Source: Acidianus hospitalis (GTDB lineage Archaea; Thermoproteota; Thermoprotei_A; Sulfolobales; Sulfolobaceae). Taken from it: 64,000 nt of DNA. The notes beneath the pieces are model-generated. The model worked only from the letters and a program-made list of their open reading frames with translations. It was not told the origin of the DNA and did not search any database. Location of the stretch: contig JAWDOK010000002.1 of the NCBI GenBank assembly GCA_046533895.1, forward strand, positions 124,001 through 188,000. The letters run 5' to 3'. Positions within the stretch are counted from its first letter, which is position 1, and every line of letters begins with the position of its first letter. This document shows positions 46,697-58,186 of the stretch, piece after piece. The position numbers and the translations under genes are program-made.

Positions 46697-47476
46697 ATTT
46701 ATTATCTAGGTCCTAAAGGGAGTTTCTCACATGAAGCCGCTTTAAAGATTAGCAATGCTATTTATGTAGAAGTACAATCGATATCAGAAATATTTTATAA
46801 AGTGAGTTCTGAAGGCAAGCTGGGTATAGTTCCTATAGAAAATAGTTTAGAAGGTCCTGTCAACGAGACCTTAGATAATTTATTTAAGTTTGATGATATA
46901 TTTGTTAATAAAATTATTGAATTAAAGATTAATTTGGTTTTAGCATCTAAGGAAGATATTAATATAAAACATATAAAGAATATTTATACGCATTTATACG
47001 CATATAAGGAAGCGCAAAATTCATTGCGTAAACTGGGTATTACTAATAATATAATACCAGTAGAAAGCACTTCTAAGGCAGCCCTATTAGCTTCGTCTGA
47101 TCCAAATTCTGCAGCCTTATGTTCAGAATTTGCTGCTAGACTTTATGGATTGAAAATTTTAGCTCATGGAGTTCAAGATTATGATAATAATATTACTAAA
47201 TTCGCCTTAATTTCCAAAAATGCTAGCTTTAGAGGAGAAAGATCCATGATTTTATTCACTGTTCCAGATTTACCGGGGAGTTTATATAAAGTTCTAGAAA
47301 AATTTTATGTGTTTAATAAAAATTTAAAAATGATATATTCTAGGCCTATAAGAAGCATACCTTGGAATTATTACTTTTATGTGGAGTACGAAGGATCTTA
47401 TGAGGAGAAATTATTAAATGAACTCAAAAAAGTAACTACTTCACTCAAATTTAAAGGAAGTTATAACATTACATAA
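46697..47476 (+). CDS. pheA: Prephenate dehydratase without a standard start codon
   Basis: About 259 residues. The family N-terminus IYYLGPKGSFSHEAALKI starts at ATT 46697; back to an in-frame TAG there is no ATG, GTG or TTG. An ATG at 46692 is in another frame and soon stops, suggesting a small indel or an ATT start. Core motifs GIVPIENSLEGPV and TKFALIS (usual TRF), and an ACT domain where the ESRP motif reads YSRP. Starting only at GTG 46802 would drop the first strand and loop. Confidence 0.83.
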   Translation: MYYLGPKGSFSHEAALKISNAIYVEVQSISEIFYKVSSEGKLGIVPIENSLEGPVNETLDNLFKFDDIFVNKIIELKINLVLASKEDINIKHIKNIYTHLYAYKEAQNSLRKLGITNNIIPVESTSKAALLASSDPNSAALCSEFAARLYGLKILAHGVQDYDNNITKFALISKNASFRGERSMILFTVPDLPGSLYKVLEKFYVFNKNLKMIYSRPIRSIPWNYYFYVEYEGSYEEKLLNELKKVTTSLKFKGSYNIT

Positions 47477-48440
47477 CAATACCAGGTTTTAAGTTTTCCA
47501 AACTAAATAATAGCATATAGCTCTTTGCATCAGTTTCGCCTATAACTTTCTTTACAGCATTAAAAATAACTTGTTTATCCTTGCCATGTAACATGCAATA
47601 GCATAAATAATCCCAAGGCTTATTGCTCTCTCTTAAGACTACATGTGTGGCTTCATTTATATGAAGTGCGATGTTTTCGCATGCTTTCTCTATATCTTCA
47701 GTATCAATTAAAAGCATCGCGTTCTCTTTAATTCCTACTTTTTCGCCATTTAAAGTAGCTCCATAATCTTTTACTACATGCTTATCTTTTAGCTCTTTAA
47801 TTAGGTCTATTAGCTGATCTTCTGTCATATTGAATTTTTCTGCTAATTCCTTAAATGGACGTTTAGTTATAGGTAACGGAACAGATAACGCTTTTAGTAA
47901 TTCTTTACTAATACCTAATTCTTCGGCAGTTGGTATTTTTTCTGGTAATGTTGTTTCATTATTTTCACTCCATGAAATTCCCCTAATTATATCATATTTT
48001 ACACTTAATTTTAGTGATTTTTTAGAATATAGTACTATGTAATCTTTTGCATTAACTTCTTCCATTAAGTTCTTTATGTTATAATCCAGTTTTTCTCTAT
48101 TCTCAGCTTTTATAACAAACCACACATTGTATTTTGGATGATTTCTTATGAAATTATGAGTTAATTCTCTAATTCCCAAGGCGATTCTTCTATACTTTTC
48201 AAGGTTTTCTAAAGGAATCTGTGCTGCAACTAATGCCCCATCCATACCTTTAGCTCTAAAGTTTATATACATGCCAATTCTTTTTATTATCTCTACATCA
48301 ACAAGCTTTTTTATCCTATCTATTGTTTCGTCTTCTGAAATACCTAGTCTTCTAGAAATCTCATAGAATGGAGTAGGAGAGTAAGGGAAATGATACTCTA
48401 ATTCCATAAGTAGTTTTTTATCAACTTCATCTAACTGCAT
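47469..48440 (-). CDS. Tandem Lrp/AsnC-like protein, probable siroheme decarboxylase AhbA-AhbB fusion
   Basis: 323 residues made of two AsnC-like units, each with an HTH (ISRRLGISEDETIDRIKKLV; LAEKFNMTEDQLIDLIKELK) and a RAM-like half. The second has ATHVVLRESNKPWDYLCYCM, recalling the siroheme decarboxylase motif VSHxYxRxxxPxWxYN. That would place it in the siroheme-dependent heme route; a double-Lrp regulator is the alternative. Confidence 0.72.
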   Translation of the reverse strand: MQLDEVDKKLLMELEYHFPYSPTPFYEISRRLGISEDETIDRIKKLVDVEIIKRIGMYINFRAKGMDGALVAAQIPLENLEKYRRIALGIRELTHNFIRNHPKYNVWFVIKAENREKLDYNIKNLMEEVNAKDYIVLYSKKSLKLSVKYDIIRGISWSENNETTLPEKIPTAEELGISKELLKALSVPLPITKRPFKELAEKFNMTEDQLIDLIKELKDKHVVKDYGATLNGEKVGIKENAMLLIDTEDIEKACENIALHINEATHVVLRESNKPWDYLCYCMLHGKDKQVIFNAVKKVIGETDAKSYMLLFSLENLKPGIVM

Positions 48441-48472
48441 ATATAGTTCTTTTCAATCTGAAATAAAAAACG

Positions 48473-49882
48473 TTAGCTTAAACCCAGTTTATTTATAATT
48501 CCTCTTGCTGCCAGTATTCCTGTAGCAGCAGCTACATTTATTCCCCTTGACAATCCAGCTCCATCGCCTGCTACAAATAGATTATCTACCACAGTCTCCA
48601 TGTTACTATCTACTACAGTCTTCACACTATAATACTTAATTTCTGGTGCATAAAGTAAAGTATTTGAAGAGTATATACCAGAGGCTATATTATCTAATCT
48701 TTCTAACCCTTCTACTAGGTCTGAAATTATTCTATATGGAAGTCCCATGCTTATATCTCCTGGTGTAACGTCTCTGAGAGTAGGCTTAACAGTAGATCTA
48801 TTTATTCTCTCCCAAGTGCTTCTTCTACCTTTCTCAAAATCTATAAGACGCTGAAGTATTGGCTTTTCTCCTCCAAGCCTTGTCATAAGCCTAGCAATAC
48901 TTTTACCATATTCTATTGTATCTTCTAATGGATCAGAAAGTTTTATTGTAGCAAGGAATGCAAAATTGGTATTATTGCTTTTTCTATCAACGTATGTTTC
49001 TCCATTTACTCCTATGGTTCCATCGTCATAGACTTCTTTCATTATAAAACCTCTTGGATTAACGCAGAACGTTCTAACTTTATCATCATACTTTTTAGAG
49101 TACATAATAATTTTTGGATCCCATACTGCAGATGTTAGCTCGTCCATAACGAAAGACTCTACTTCAACTCTTACACCTATATCTAATGGACCTGGAACAG
49201 TGTCAACACCTAGCCTTTTAGTTTGCTCATAAAACCATTTTGCTCCAGCTCTACCTGGCGCTACTAAGACTATCCTTGACTCTATTTCACCTTTACTAGT
49301 TTTTAGATTAAACGAATTCCCAGTTTTTTCTATTTGATATACGTCTGTTAATTCAGAAATTTTTATTCCATTTTGTTCAATATAATTAGTTAAATTTTCT
49401 ATTACTTGTGGACTTTTATCGGTTCCTATATGCCTTTGGACTATTGGTACAAATTCTGCACCGACTTTTGCAGCTTTCTTTTGAATTTCCTTTGTCTTCT
49501 CCGGGTCTGGTTTAAATAGTCTATCTTTTGGGGCTCCAAATTTTACAAAGATCTCATCTACGTAATTTATTAATTGTTGTGCAGCGTCCCAGCTACGCAT
49601 AAGTTCGTGTAAATCTCCTCCTATATCTGGCCTTAGATTTATTATACCACTACTAAAAGTCCCTGCGCCACCAATACCGTAATTTATATGACAAGGATTG
49701 CAAAAAGTACACTTTTCTTTAGGAGTTAATAGCGGACAAGATCTTTTAGAGGCTCTAACTCCTTTATCAACTAGTAGTATTTTATAATCGGACTTTCCTT
49801 GTAAAGCGTTGGCTAGTTCGTATGCGGCAAATAAACCTGCAGGTCCACCACCAATTATTACTACATCATACATTTTATTCAC
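48473..49882 (-). CDS. FAD-dependent dehydrogenase (COG2509-like)
   Basis: 469 residues. N-terminal FAD site VVIIGGGPAGLFAAYELA, then CPLLTPKEKCTFCNPC (four Cys) and GIGGAGTFSSGIINLRPDIG, and C-terminal NLFVAGDGAGLSRGINVAAATG. The family is flavin-binding with unknown substrate. The Cys cluster after the FAD site could bind metal or an Fe-S cluster. Overlaps purA by 8 nt. Confidence 0.85.
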   Translation of the reverse strand: MNKMYDVVIIGGGPAGLFAAYELANALQGKSDYKILLVDKGVRASKRSCPLLTPKEKCTFCNPCHINYGIGGAGTFSSGIINLRPDIGGDLHELMRSWDAAQQLINYVDEIFVKFGAPKDRLFKPDPEKTKEIQKKAAKVGAEFVPIVQRHIGTDKSPQVIENLTNYIEQNGIKISELTDVYQIEKTGNSFNLKTSKGEIESRIVLVAPGRAGAKWFYEQTKRLGVDTVPGPLDIGVRVEVESFVMDELTSAVWDPKIIMYSKKYDDKVRTFCVNPRGFIMKEVYDDGTIGVNGETYVDRKSNNTNFAFLATIKLSDPLEDTIEYGKSIARLMTRLGGEKPILQRLIDFEKGRRSTWERINRSTVKPTLRDVTPGDISMGLPYRIISDLVEGLERLDNIASGIYSSNTLLYAPEIKYYSVKTVVDSNMETVVDNLFVAGDGAGLSRGINVAAATGILAARGIINKLGLS

Positions 49883-50888
49883 CCAATTTCTCTTTTCTAA
49901 GATCTATTGTATCCATAGCATCTTCTCCAGTACCTATGAGAGTTATTGGCACTTTAAGTTGATCCTCTAGATCTTCTATCCATTTTTTGGCTTCGCTAGG
50001 TAATTTTTCGTACTCTCTTACTTTATATGCATCCTTAAATAATGCATCCAGCTTTGTTATTGCAACCTGTGTTGCCGTATTTAATTGGATTGCTTTCTTT
50101 GCCAATTTGATATTAAATGGTGCAACTCTTCTCTTTCTTCCAGTTACGGTTGCAATTTCAATTAGACCTAATTTTTCAGCTTCTTCTTCGTTTAATTCTC
50201 CTTCTAATGGTCCATTTCCAACTCTAGTTACAAATGATTTAAACACTATTATTATATCTTTTACATATTTTGGTCCAATTCCTATCTCACTAAGTATGCC
50301 AGACGAGGTAGTATTTCTACTAGTTACATAAGGATATTCACCATGATATAAACTTAAATATGTACCTTGAGTCCCTTCAGCTAAGATTTCACTTCCTTTT
50401 TCTATTTCTTCAATTAATGTATTAGGTACGTCTATTGTATATTTTGAAAGTTCTGGATAATCTTTTGCAAGCTTTAATATTCTTAATATCCTTTTTGCTT
50501 CGGCATATCCTACCCCTTGCCCTGTACTCCCTACCGATTTCATTAGGTTTTCGTCATTTCTTTCTTCATAAATCTCTTTTTCAGTTATAATACCTACGTG
50601 GTAATCCATGAAGAATCTATCTTCAGAATTCGTTTCCTTAAGTTCCTTAATTAATTCGGCTATAGAAGTTAATGCACCTGGCCCAAGCATTAGTTTAGTA
50701 GATTTATTTACAAATGCTGAAGGAATTATCCTTATTTTCCATTTATTATTATTATAACATACAGTGTGCCCTGCATTTATAGATCCTGTTCTTACAGCAA
50801 TATGCAGTGAATCCTTAAGTGATAAGTAAGATGCTATTTTACCTTTACCTTCATCCCCGTAGAATCCGCCAACAAGAATATTAAGCAT
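49875..50888 (-). CDS. purA: Adenylosuccinate synthetase (short archaeal form)
   Basis: 337 residues, shorter than bacterial enzymes (~430) as usual in thermophilic archaea. GGFYGDEGKGKIASYLS is the GTP loop; GSINAGHTV, STGQGVGYAEAKR and VTGRKRRVAPFN follow. Commits IMP to AMP. PurB is nearby at 53109 and two PurP genes are between them. Confidence 0.94.
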   Translation of the reverse strand: MLNILVGGFYGDEGKGKIASYLSLKDSLHIAVRTGSINAGHTVCYNNNKWKIRIIPSAFVNKSTKLMLGPGALTSIAELIKELKETNSEDRFFMDYHVGIITEKEIYEERNDENLMKSVGSTGQGVGYAEAKRILRILKLAKDYPELSKYTIDVPNTLIEEIEKGSEILAEGTQGTYLSLYHGEYPYVTSRNTTSSGILSEIGIGPKYVKDIIIVFKSFVTRVGNGPLEGELNEEEAEKLGLIEIATVTGRKRRVAPFNIKLAKKAIQLNTATQVAITKLDALFKDAYKVREYEKLPSEAKKWIEDLEDQLKVPITLIGTGEDAMDTIDLRKEKLGE

Positions 50889-51007
50889 TTAGCACCGTTT
50901 TGGTAAATATGCTCTCAAGATATAAAAAATTCTCTAATGGCAATCTATAATTATCAATACACATTTCTAGAGCGTTTAAATATGTAGTATTTACGATTAA
51001 TTTATAA

Positions 51008-52054
51008 TTAAAAAATAACCTTCTCTTCTAATGACCTATTCATAGCCTCTTTAATTTCTATAGCTATTCTTCTACCTAAACTTATTGGTTTGCCGAAATA
51101 TAGCTTCGAATATTGACTACCTATCCCCATATAGGCATTAGTTCCTCCGCCAATTCTTGGTGCCACGTCAAAAACTACTATATCTAAGTCTGGAGTTACT
51201 GAAAGCTGTAAAGTAAAAGGACCTATTATTCCAGGTGGCTCAAGTTTTTGTGTAGCTTCTACAAACGCATATCCTATTTCAAACAACTTCTCAAGTAAGC
51301 TTTCTCTTATAGTAGCTGGCTCGTGGCCAACTTCTATAAGTCTAGGAGTTCTATTTAAACTAAGTTGAATATCAGCAGGTAGTTTATAGAATTCATCCCA
51401 ATCACTTTGTATTCTTCTATCTATACTAATAATTTCTGTCCTATTGAAAATAGGACTATAGAAATAATTAACATTAAAATATGCTCCTAATATGAATTCT
51501 TCTATTACCATTTCCTTTATGCTTTCTTCATCTATTATCCCGTCCTTTTCTAGTTCCTCTAGTTTTTTATCAAAATCTTCCTTATTCTTAGCAAAAAAGA
51601 ATCCTCTTTCTACACGTCTTTTTGATTCTGGAAGTTTTACTATAACCGCAGAATCTATATTATCTGGAGTATAAATTCTAGGTCTTCTAATTTTTGCTTC
51701 GTCTAACAATTTATAATAGTTCTTTTCGCCCTTTCTTTCTTCCCATCTAAGCATTTTTCTATTACCAAAAAATTTTACCTTCATATTCTCTAGATTATCG
51801 TAACCAACATAAACAGCAAGACTTCTATTTGGTACTATAATTGCATTTTCAGAAATTAGTTTTTGTTGAACGCTTTCTGACAGTATTTCTTTAAAATCGT
51901 TTAGTAAAATACATTCGTCTACTATTCTTTTAAACTCTAAATATGGTCTTTCTCTCCCTTTCTTACACAACGCAATTGTGCTAAAACCTTCGTCCTTAGC
52001 CCCATCAAATACATCTAAAGCCGAATGACTAGCTAGTGCAGATATTCTAATCAA
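51008..52054 (-). CDS. purP: PurP-family formate-AICAR ligase, paralogue A
   Basis: 348 residues, ATP-grasp: SALASHSALDVFDGAKDEGF, AVIVKLPESKRRVERGFFFA (ATP-binding Lys), EFILGAYFNVNYFYSP and FDVAPRIGGGTNAYMG. PurP uses formate and ATP to form FAICAR in archaeal purine synthesis. This copy has ESKRRVERGF where the sister copy has GAKGGKGYF, so its glycine-rich loop is altered. It overlaps the sister gene by 4 nt. Confidence 0.87.
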   Translation of the reverse strand: MIRISALASHSALDVFDGAKDEGFSTIALCKKGRERPYLEFKRIVDECILLNDFKEILSESVQQKLISENAIIVPNRSLAVYVGYDNLENMKVKFFGNRKMLRWEERKGEKNYYKLLDEAKIRRPRIYTPDNIDSAVIVKLPESKRRVERGFFFAKNKEDFDKKLEELEKDGIIDEESIKEMVIEEFILGAYFNVNYFYSPIFNRTEIISIDRRIQSDWDEFYKLPADIQLSLNRTPRLIEVGHEPATIRESLLEKLFEIGYAFVEATQKLEPPGIIGPFTLQLSVTPDLDIVVFDVAPRIGGGTNAYMGIGSQYSKLYFGKPISLGRRIAIEIKEAMNRSLEEKVIF

Positions 52055-53055
52055 GTTGTAACTTCACCAAGTTTATTTTCAAGTTTGGCTATTTTAATCT
52101 CTCTTGCAATCCTCCTGCCTACGCTCATGGGTTCGTCCCAATAAAGCCAACTATATGGACTTCCTTCTATATATAGATTTGTACCTGCAACTATTCTTCC
52201 AGAAAATTCGAATACTACTATGTCTAAATTATCTGTTACAATGGATTCTAGACAGAATGGCCCTATCATACCAGGCGGAACATTTTCCTTTACAGTATTT
52301 ACGAAGTTTTCAGCATATTCAAATGCCCTAGGTAATATGCTTTCTCTAGCTATAACTGGAATATTACCTGCTACAACAAAAGTCGGCTCTACGCTAATAA
52401 GATTTGTTGGCAATCTTCTTAATCCGTCCACGTTAGTCTCATACCTAATATCCATTCCAGTTATTTCTACTCTTTTAAAAATAGGACTATAGAAGAAGTG
52501 AAAATACATTGGTATTCCTATTACGTATTCTTGAATTATTACTTCATCTATAGATTTAATAAGTTTAACTTCAAGTAATTTATTAAGACCTTCTTTTACT
52601 TCCTCCTTATTTCTTGCTATAAAATAACCTTTCCCACCTTTAGCGCCAGGTAACTTTACTATAACTAATCTATCAACATCTTCTGGGCTTTCAAACGACT
52701 CTGGAATTTTTATCTTAGCCATTTTTAATAAACTCATTTTTTTATGCTGATTAGCTTCCCATTCAAACAAATTCCTATTTCCAAATATTGGAGTTTTAAT
52801 TCTTTTTACTCTATCCATTCCTAAATACTCTATAAGGCTACCATGTGGTATGAATACACTTTCTTCATTATTCTTGTTTATTAGATCTAGCGCCTCATCT
52901 AAACTATTATAACTTCTTACTTCATCAATAAAATTGAATCTTTTATAGAAATTTTCCCTATTTTTATCAGTAATCACACTTGTTGTGAAACCTTCTTTTT
53001 TTGCACCATATAAAATTTGTAAAGAAGAATGGCTACCTAGAGTACTAATTATCAT
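52051..53055 (-). CDS. purP: PurP-family formate-AICAR ligase, paralogue B
   Basis: 334 residues. STLGSHSSLQILYGAKKEGF, VIVKLPGAKGGKGYFIARNK (intact glycine-rich loop), EYVIGIPMYFHFFYSP and FEFSGRIVAGTNLYIEGSPY. The canonical loop makes this the likelier true PurP, with paralogue A diverged in specificity. First gene of the pair, divergent from purB by ~53 bp. Confidence 0.88.
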   Translation of the reverse strand: MIISTLGSHSSLQILYGAKKEGFTTSVITDKNRENFYKRFNFIDEVRSYNSLDEALDLINKNNEESVFIPHGSLIEYLGMDRVKRIKTPIFGNRNLFEWEANQHKKMSLLKMAKIKIPESFESPEDVDRLVIVKLPGAKGGKGYFIARNKEEVKEGLNKLLEVKLIKSIDEVIIQEYVIGIPMYFHFFYSPIFKRVEITGMDIRYETNVDGLRRLPTNLISVEPTFVVAGNIPVIARESILPRAFEYAENFVNTVKENVPPGMIGPFCLESIVTDNLDIVVFEFSGRIVAGTNLYIEGSPYSWLYWDEPMSVGRRIAREIKIAKLENKLGEVTT

Positions 53056-53108
53056 TTCGGCTAATAGTAGTAAATAAAGATATTAAGTTTGATTTTAAGT
53101 AGATTTAG

Positions 53109-54479
53109 ATGAGTATTTGTCCTTTGGAATGGAGATATGGAAGTGAAGAAATGAGAAAAATCTTCTCTAGAGAAGGTATAATAAAATATAGAATACAAGT
53201 TGAAATAGCTTTACTTTATGCCTTAAAAGACTTAGGTTACGTTTCACAAGAAGATATTAATATTGTAGAAAAAGTTTCTGAGAATATAGATTTAAACGAA
53301 ATAGATAAGTTGGAAGAAAAATTAGGACATGATGTAATGGCAATGGTTGTATGGTTAGCCGAGAAGTCTGGAGAAAGCGGTAGGTTCATACATTTTGGTG
53401 CTACTAGTTACGATATTGTAGATACAGCTTATGCATTAATGTTTAGAGACGCATTAAATATTATTGAAAGAAAATTATTGGAAATTCTAGATACTCTTTC
53501 ACAGATGTCCATAAAATATAAAGATACAATTATGATAGGAAGAACGCATGGTCAACATGCATTACCAATAACCTTAGGTTTTAAATTTGCAAATTATGTA
53601 TATGAGCTTTCTAGATCTTTAGAGAGAATAAAAGATACAGAAAGAAGGCTTCTAAAAGGCAAATTTGCAGGAGCAGTAGGGACAATGGCAGCATGGGGAG
53701 ATAAAGGGAGAATTATTGAAGAAAAAGTAATGCAAGAACTAGGTTTAACACCTCATGAGATTTCAACTCAAGTTGCTCCAAGAGACGGTTTCGCCGAAAT
53801 TATTTCTGACTTAGCGATTCTTGCTTCACAGCTAGATAGATTTGCACTAGAAGTTAGGGAATTGATGAGACCAGAAATAAGGGAATTAAGTGAAGGCGTA
53901 GGAAATAGAGTAGGAAGTAGCACAATGCCCCATAAAGAAAATCCAGTTACTGCAGAAAAGATAAGCGGTTTAGCTAAAGTAATAAGAGGATTATGCTTAA
54001 CTGAATTAGAAAACATACCTCTATGGCATGAGAGGGATTTAACAAATAGTTCATCAGAGCGTATAGTATTATCTCATGCTTTTCTGATAATTGATGAAAT
54101 GCTAGATAGTATGCTTTCGGTATTACACAATTTAATAATTTATCCTGAAAATATGAAGAAAAATATCGAAATTACTAAAGGTCTTATCATGGCTGAAAGT
54201 CTAATGATAAATTTGACCTTAAAGGGAATGCCTAGACACGTTGCTCATGAACTATCTATGAAACTTTCTAGGGATGCCGAGAATAACGGCCGTTCATTAC
54301 TGGAGGAAGCTATGGAAAATGATGTAATCAAGAAATATTTTACAATAGATGAAATTAAAAGAGTGCTGGATCCTAATAATTACTTAGGTCAAACAGAATA
54401 TCTAATACAGAGGGCTATTAAGTACTACGAAAAGTTAAAACAGGAATATAATTTAAAAATTCAGAATACTAATTCATAA
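53109..54479 (+). CDS. purB: Adenylosuccinate lyase
   Basis: 456 residues. RFIHFGATSYDIVDTAYALM, the catalytic-His region GRTHGQHALPITLGFKFA and the superfamily signature SSTMPHKENPVTAEKISG. Acts twice in purine synthesis. Followed by tRNA-Thr two bases after the stop. Confidence 0.96.
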   Translation: MSICPLEWRYGSEEMRKIFSREGIIKYRIQVEIALLYALKDLGYVSQEDINIVEKVSENIDLNEIDKLEEKLGHDVMAMVVWLAEKSGESGRFIHFGATSYDIVDTAYALMFRDALNIIERKLLEILDTLSQMSIKYKDTIMIGRTHGQHALPITLGFKFANYVYELSRSLERIKDTERRLLKGKFAGAVGTMAAWGDKGRIIEEKVMQELGLTPHEISTQVAPRDGFAEIISDLAILASQLDRFALEVRELMRPEIRELSEGVGNRVGSSTMPHKENPVTAEKISGLAKVIRGLCLTELENIPLWHERDLTNSSSERIVLSHAFLIIDEMLDSMLSVLHNLIIYPENMKKNIEITKGLIMAESLMINLTLKGMPRHVAHELSMKLSRDAENNGRSLLEEAMENDVIKKYFTIDEIKRVLDPNNYLGQTEYLIQRAIKYYEKLKQEYNLKIQNTNS

Positions 54480-54481
54480 GT

Positions 54482-54570
<89 letters not shown>

Positions 54571-54584
54571 TTTGGTGTATAAAA

Positions 54585-55529
54585 ATGAAATTAAAGGATA
54601 TAGGAGAACACGAATTCATAAGAAGAAGTTTATCAAAATATTTAGGACATGACATATTCTATGATGTATATACGGAAGACGGCTTTACTTATAAAATAGA
54701 TGGATTTCAACTGTCATATTTTTTCTCCTTTATGGACTATTATGATATTGGCTGGAAAGCAGTAACTGCTACAGTAAGCGACATAATTACATCCGGTTCT
54801 AAACCTAGAATAATTCTTTCTTCTATTGGTGTTAATTCTGAGATGGAAGATAAACAATTAGAAGACTTGTTTTATGGAATAATCGATGCTACTGAATATT
54901 ACGAAGCAAAGTACGTAGGAGGTGATCTAAATAATTCAGAAAAAAATGGCTGGATAGATATAGCTGGAATAGGAACGAAACTTTGCGATATAAAAAGCAA
55001 TCCAGAGGAAGGAGACATTGTAATTATTTCAGATGAAATAGGTTTTACGTCGGAAGTTTTTATATCATATCTAAATAATTTTAATATACCTATACATGAA
55101 ATATCTAAGTTAAGAGTAAAACATCCCATAGTTAATAAAAATATACTTAATTTTTATAAAGAATTCTGTAATTATATAGTATCCTCCACCGATATTAGTG
55201 ACGGATTACTTATTTCATTACAGAATCTATCTGATAGATTAAATTATTCTATATTAATTGAGGAGTTTAATATTAATCCTAGTGTATATGAAAATTTACG
55301 TCGATATGGGTATGGAGTAAATGATATATTAAAATATTCTGGGGAAGAGTTCTCGTCCTTATTTGTAGTGAAACAGGAAAAAGCAAAAGAAATGATTGAA
55401 TGGCTTTATCATTACAATTTTTCTCCAAAAATATTAGGAAAACTTGGAAAAGAAGGAGAGAATGAAATAAAGTACAAAGGTAATAAGCTAGCTATATCTG
55501 GTTGGGATAATTTTAAAGGATGGTATTAA
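54585..55529 (+). CDS. thiL: Thiamine-monophosphate kinase (ThiL-like, AIR synthase fold)
   Basis: 314 residues from ATG 54585. The N-terminal Asp cluster is degenerate (HDIFYDVYTEDGFTYKIDGF), then GWKAVTATVSDIITSGSKP, YVGGDLN, LRVKHPIV and STDISDGLLISL match ThiL. Makes thiamine diphosphate from TMP and ATP. The frame extends upstream into tRNA-Thr but has no family similarity there. Nearly leaderless relative to the tRNA 3' end. Confidence 0.85.
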   Translation: MKLKDIGEHEFIRRSLSKYLGHDIFYDVYTEDGFTYKIDGFQLSYFFSFMDYYDIGWKAVTATVSDIITSGSKPRIILSSIGVNSEMEDKQLEDLFYGIIDATEYYEAKYVGGDLNNSEKNGWIDIAGIGTKLCDIKSNPEEGDIVIISDEIGFTSEVFISYLNNFNIPIHEISKLRVKHPIVNKNILNFYKEFCNYIVSSTDISDGLLISLQNLSDRLNYSILIEEFNINPSVYENLRRYGYGVNDILKYSGEEFSSLFVVKQEKAKEMIEWLYHYNFSPKILGKLGKEGENEIKYKGNKLAISGWDNFKGWY

Positions 55530-55558
55530 CCAAATAAACCGTTTATTTGAAGAATATA

Positions 55559-55571
55559 TTTATATATAAAT
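55559..55571 (+). promoter_or_regulatory. TATA element of tes
   Basis: TTTATATATAAAT lies ~35 bp before ATG 55600 and would initiate at ~55590, giving a very short leader. Confidence 0.6.
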
Positions 55572-55599
55572 TAGAATCATTAATGTCCTAGATGTTTGG

Positions 55600-57348
<1,749 letters not shown>

Positions 57349-57365
57349 ACTTGTTTTCTTTATTT
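57349..57365. terminator. T-rich convergent intergenic region (putative terminator)
   Basis: The 17-bp gap between tes and the convergent reductase gene contains T-runs on the plus strand (TTGTTTTCTTTATTTTTA spanning the stop), typical of archaeal poly-U termination. Confidence 0.35.
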
Positions 57366-58016
57366 TTATAAATTTCTTATTTTGTTACGGTTTTTATATA
57401 TTAAATGAACTTCTTCCTTACATTCACAAATTTTTACGTCTTCTAGATCTAACTTTGGAGAGTTTTTACCTAGAAATCCTTCACCATTAGCTAAACTTAC
57501 ACCATTTCCGAATACTCTTGGAGATATAGTTACTCTTAATTCATCAAAGCAATTTTCTTTAATTACGCTCCATATTAATTTTCCACCGCCTTCTATCATA
57601 ACTTTATGTACATTAAAGTTAGACTCTAAGTCATTCATTACATTACATATTTTGAAGTTATCTAACTTTCTTATTATTACTCCTTTTTCTTTTATCTTAT
57701 TTTCAAAATCTTTATTCTCAGAATTATTAGAAGTATATATTATAGTCTGAGGAGGTGTATTAAATATCTTATAATTTATATCAAAATTTAGACTATTAGA
57801 TATTATTACTCTGATAGGATTTTTACCATGAACATATTTTAAAGTTAGGGAAGGATTATCTATACGTACAGTATTTCCTCCTATCATTATAGCATCAACT
57901 TCAGACCTAAGAATATGTTGACGCACTTTATCGTATTTACAACTTAGTTCACTATAGTAATCTTTTGATGCTAACTTCCCATCAATTGTTATAGTAGAGA
58001 AAATGATTACATACAT
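57366..58016 (-). CDS. RibD C-terminal-type pyrimidine reductase (riboflavin pathway)
   Basis: 216 residues. STITIDGKLASKDYYSELS, VDAIMIGGNTVRIDNPSLTL, NPIRVIISNSLNF and MIEGGGKLIWSVI match the 2,5-diamino-6-ribosylamino-pyrimidinone 5'-phosphate reductase family of archaea and fungi. NADPH-dependent. Last gene of the 59400-57366 minus-strand string. Confidence 0.88.
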   Translation of the reverse strand: MYVIIFSTITIDGKLASKDYYSELSCKYDKVRQHILRSEVDAIMIGGNTVRIDNPSLTLKYVHGKNPIRVIISNSLNFDINYKIFNTPPQTIIYTSNNSENKDFENKIKEKGVIIRKLDNFKICNVMNDLESNFNVHKVMIEGGGKLIWSVIKENCFDELRVTISPRVFGNGVSLANGEGFLGKNSPKLDLEDVKICECKEEVHLIYKNRNKIRNL

Positions 58017-58019
58017 TTT

Positions 58020-58181
58020 TCATCTTACGACTTGAAGCCCTTTAAACCATACGCGTATGTTACATACATTACGAGTTTTGCATTCCACACAGCAACGATA
58101 GCAAACATTTATCTTTTTTACACTACAGTATTTTACTTCCCTTAATTCTCCGCAAGAATCACAAATCTGCTCATAAACCAT
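58020..58181 (-). CDS. 53-residue Cys-rich zinc-finger-like protein
   Basis: From ATG 58181 (MVYEQICDSCGELREVKYC). CDSCGEL...CSV...CYRCCVECKTRNVC gives eight Cys and looks like one or two treble-clef/B-box-type sites. AAGGTGTGA lies just upstream, inside the end of the preceding gene. A frame seven codons longer begins at 58202. Function unknown; tightly packed between the MBL-like gene and the reductase. Confidence 0.65.
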   Translation of the reverse strand: MVYEQICDSCGELREVKYCSVKKINVCYRCCVECKTRNVCNIRVWFKGLQVVR

Positions 58182-58186
58182 TTTTA

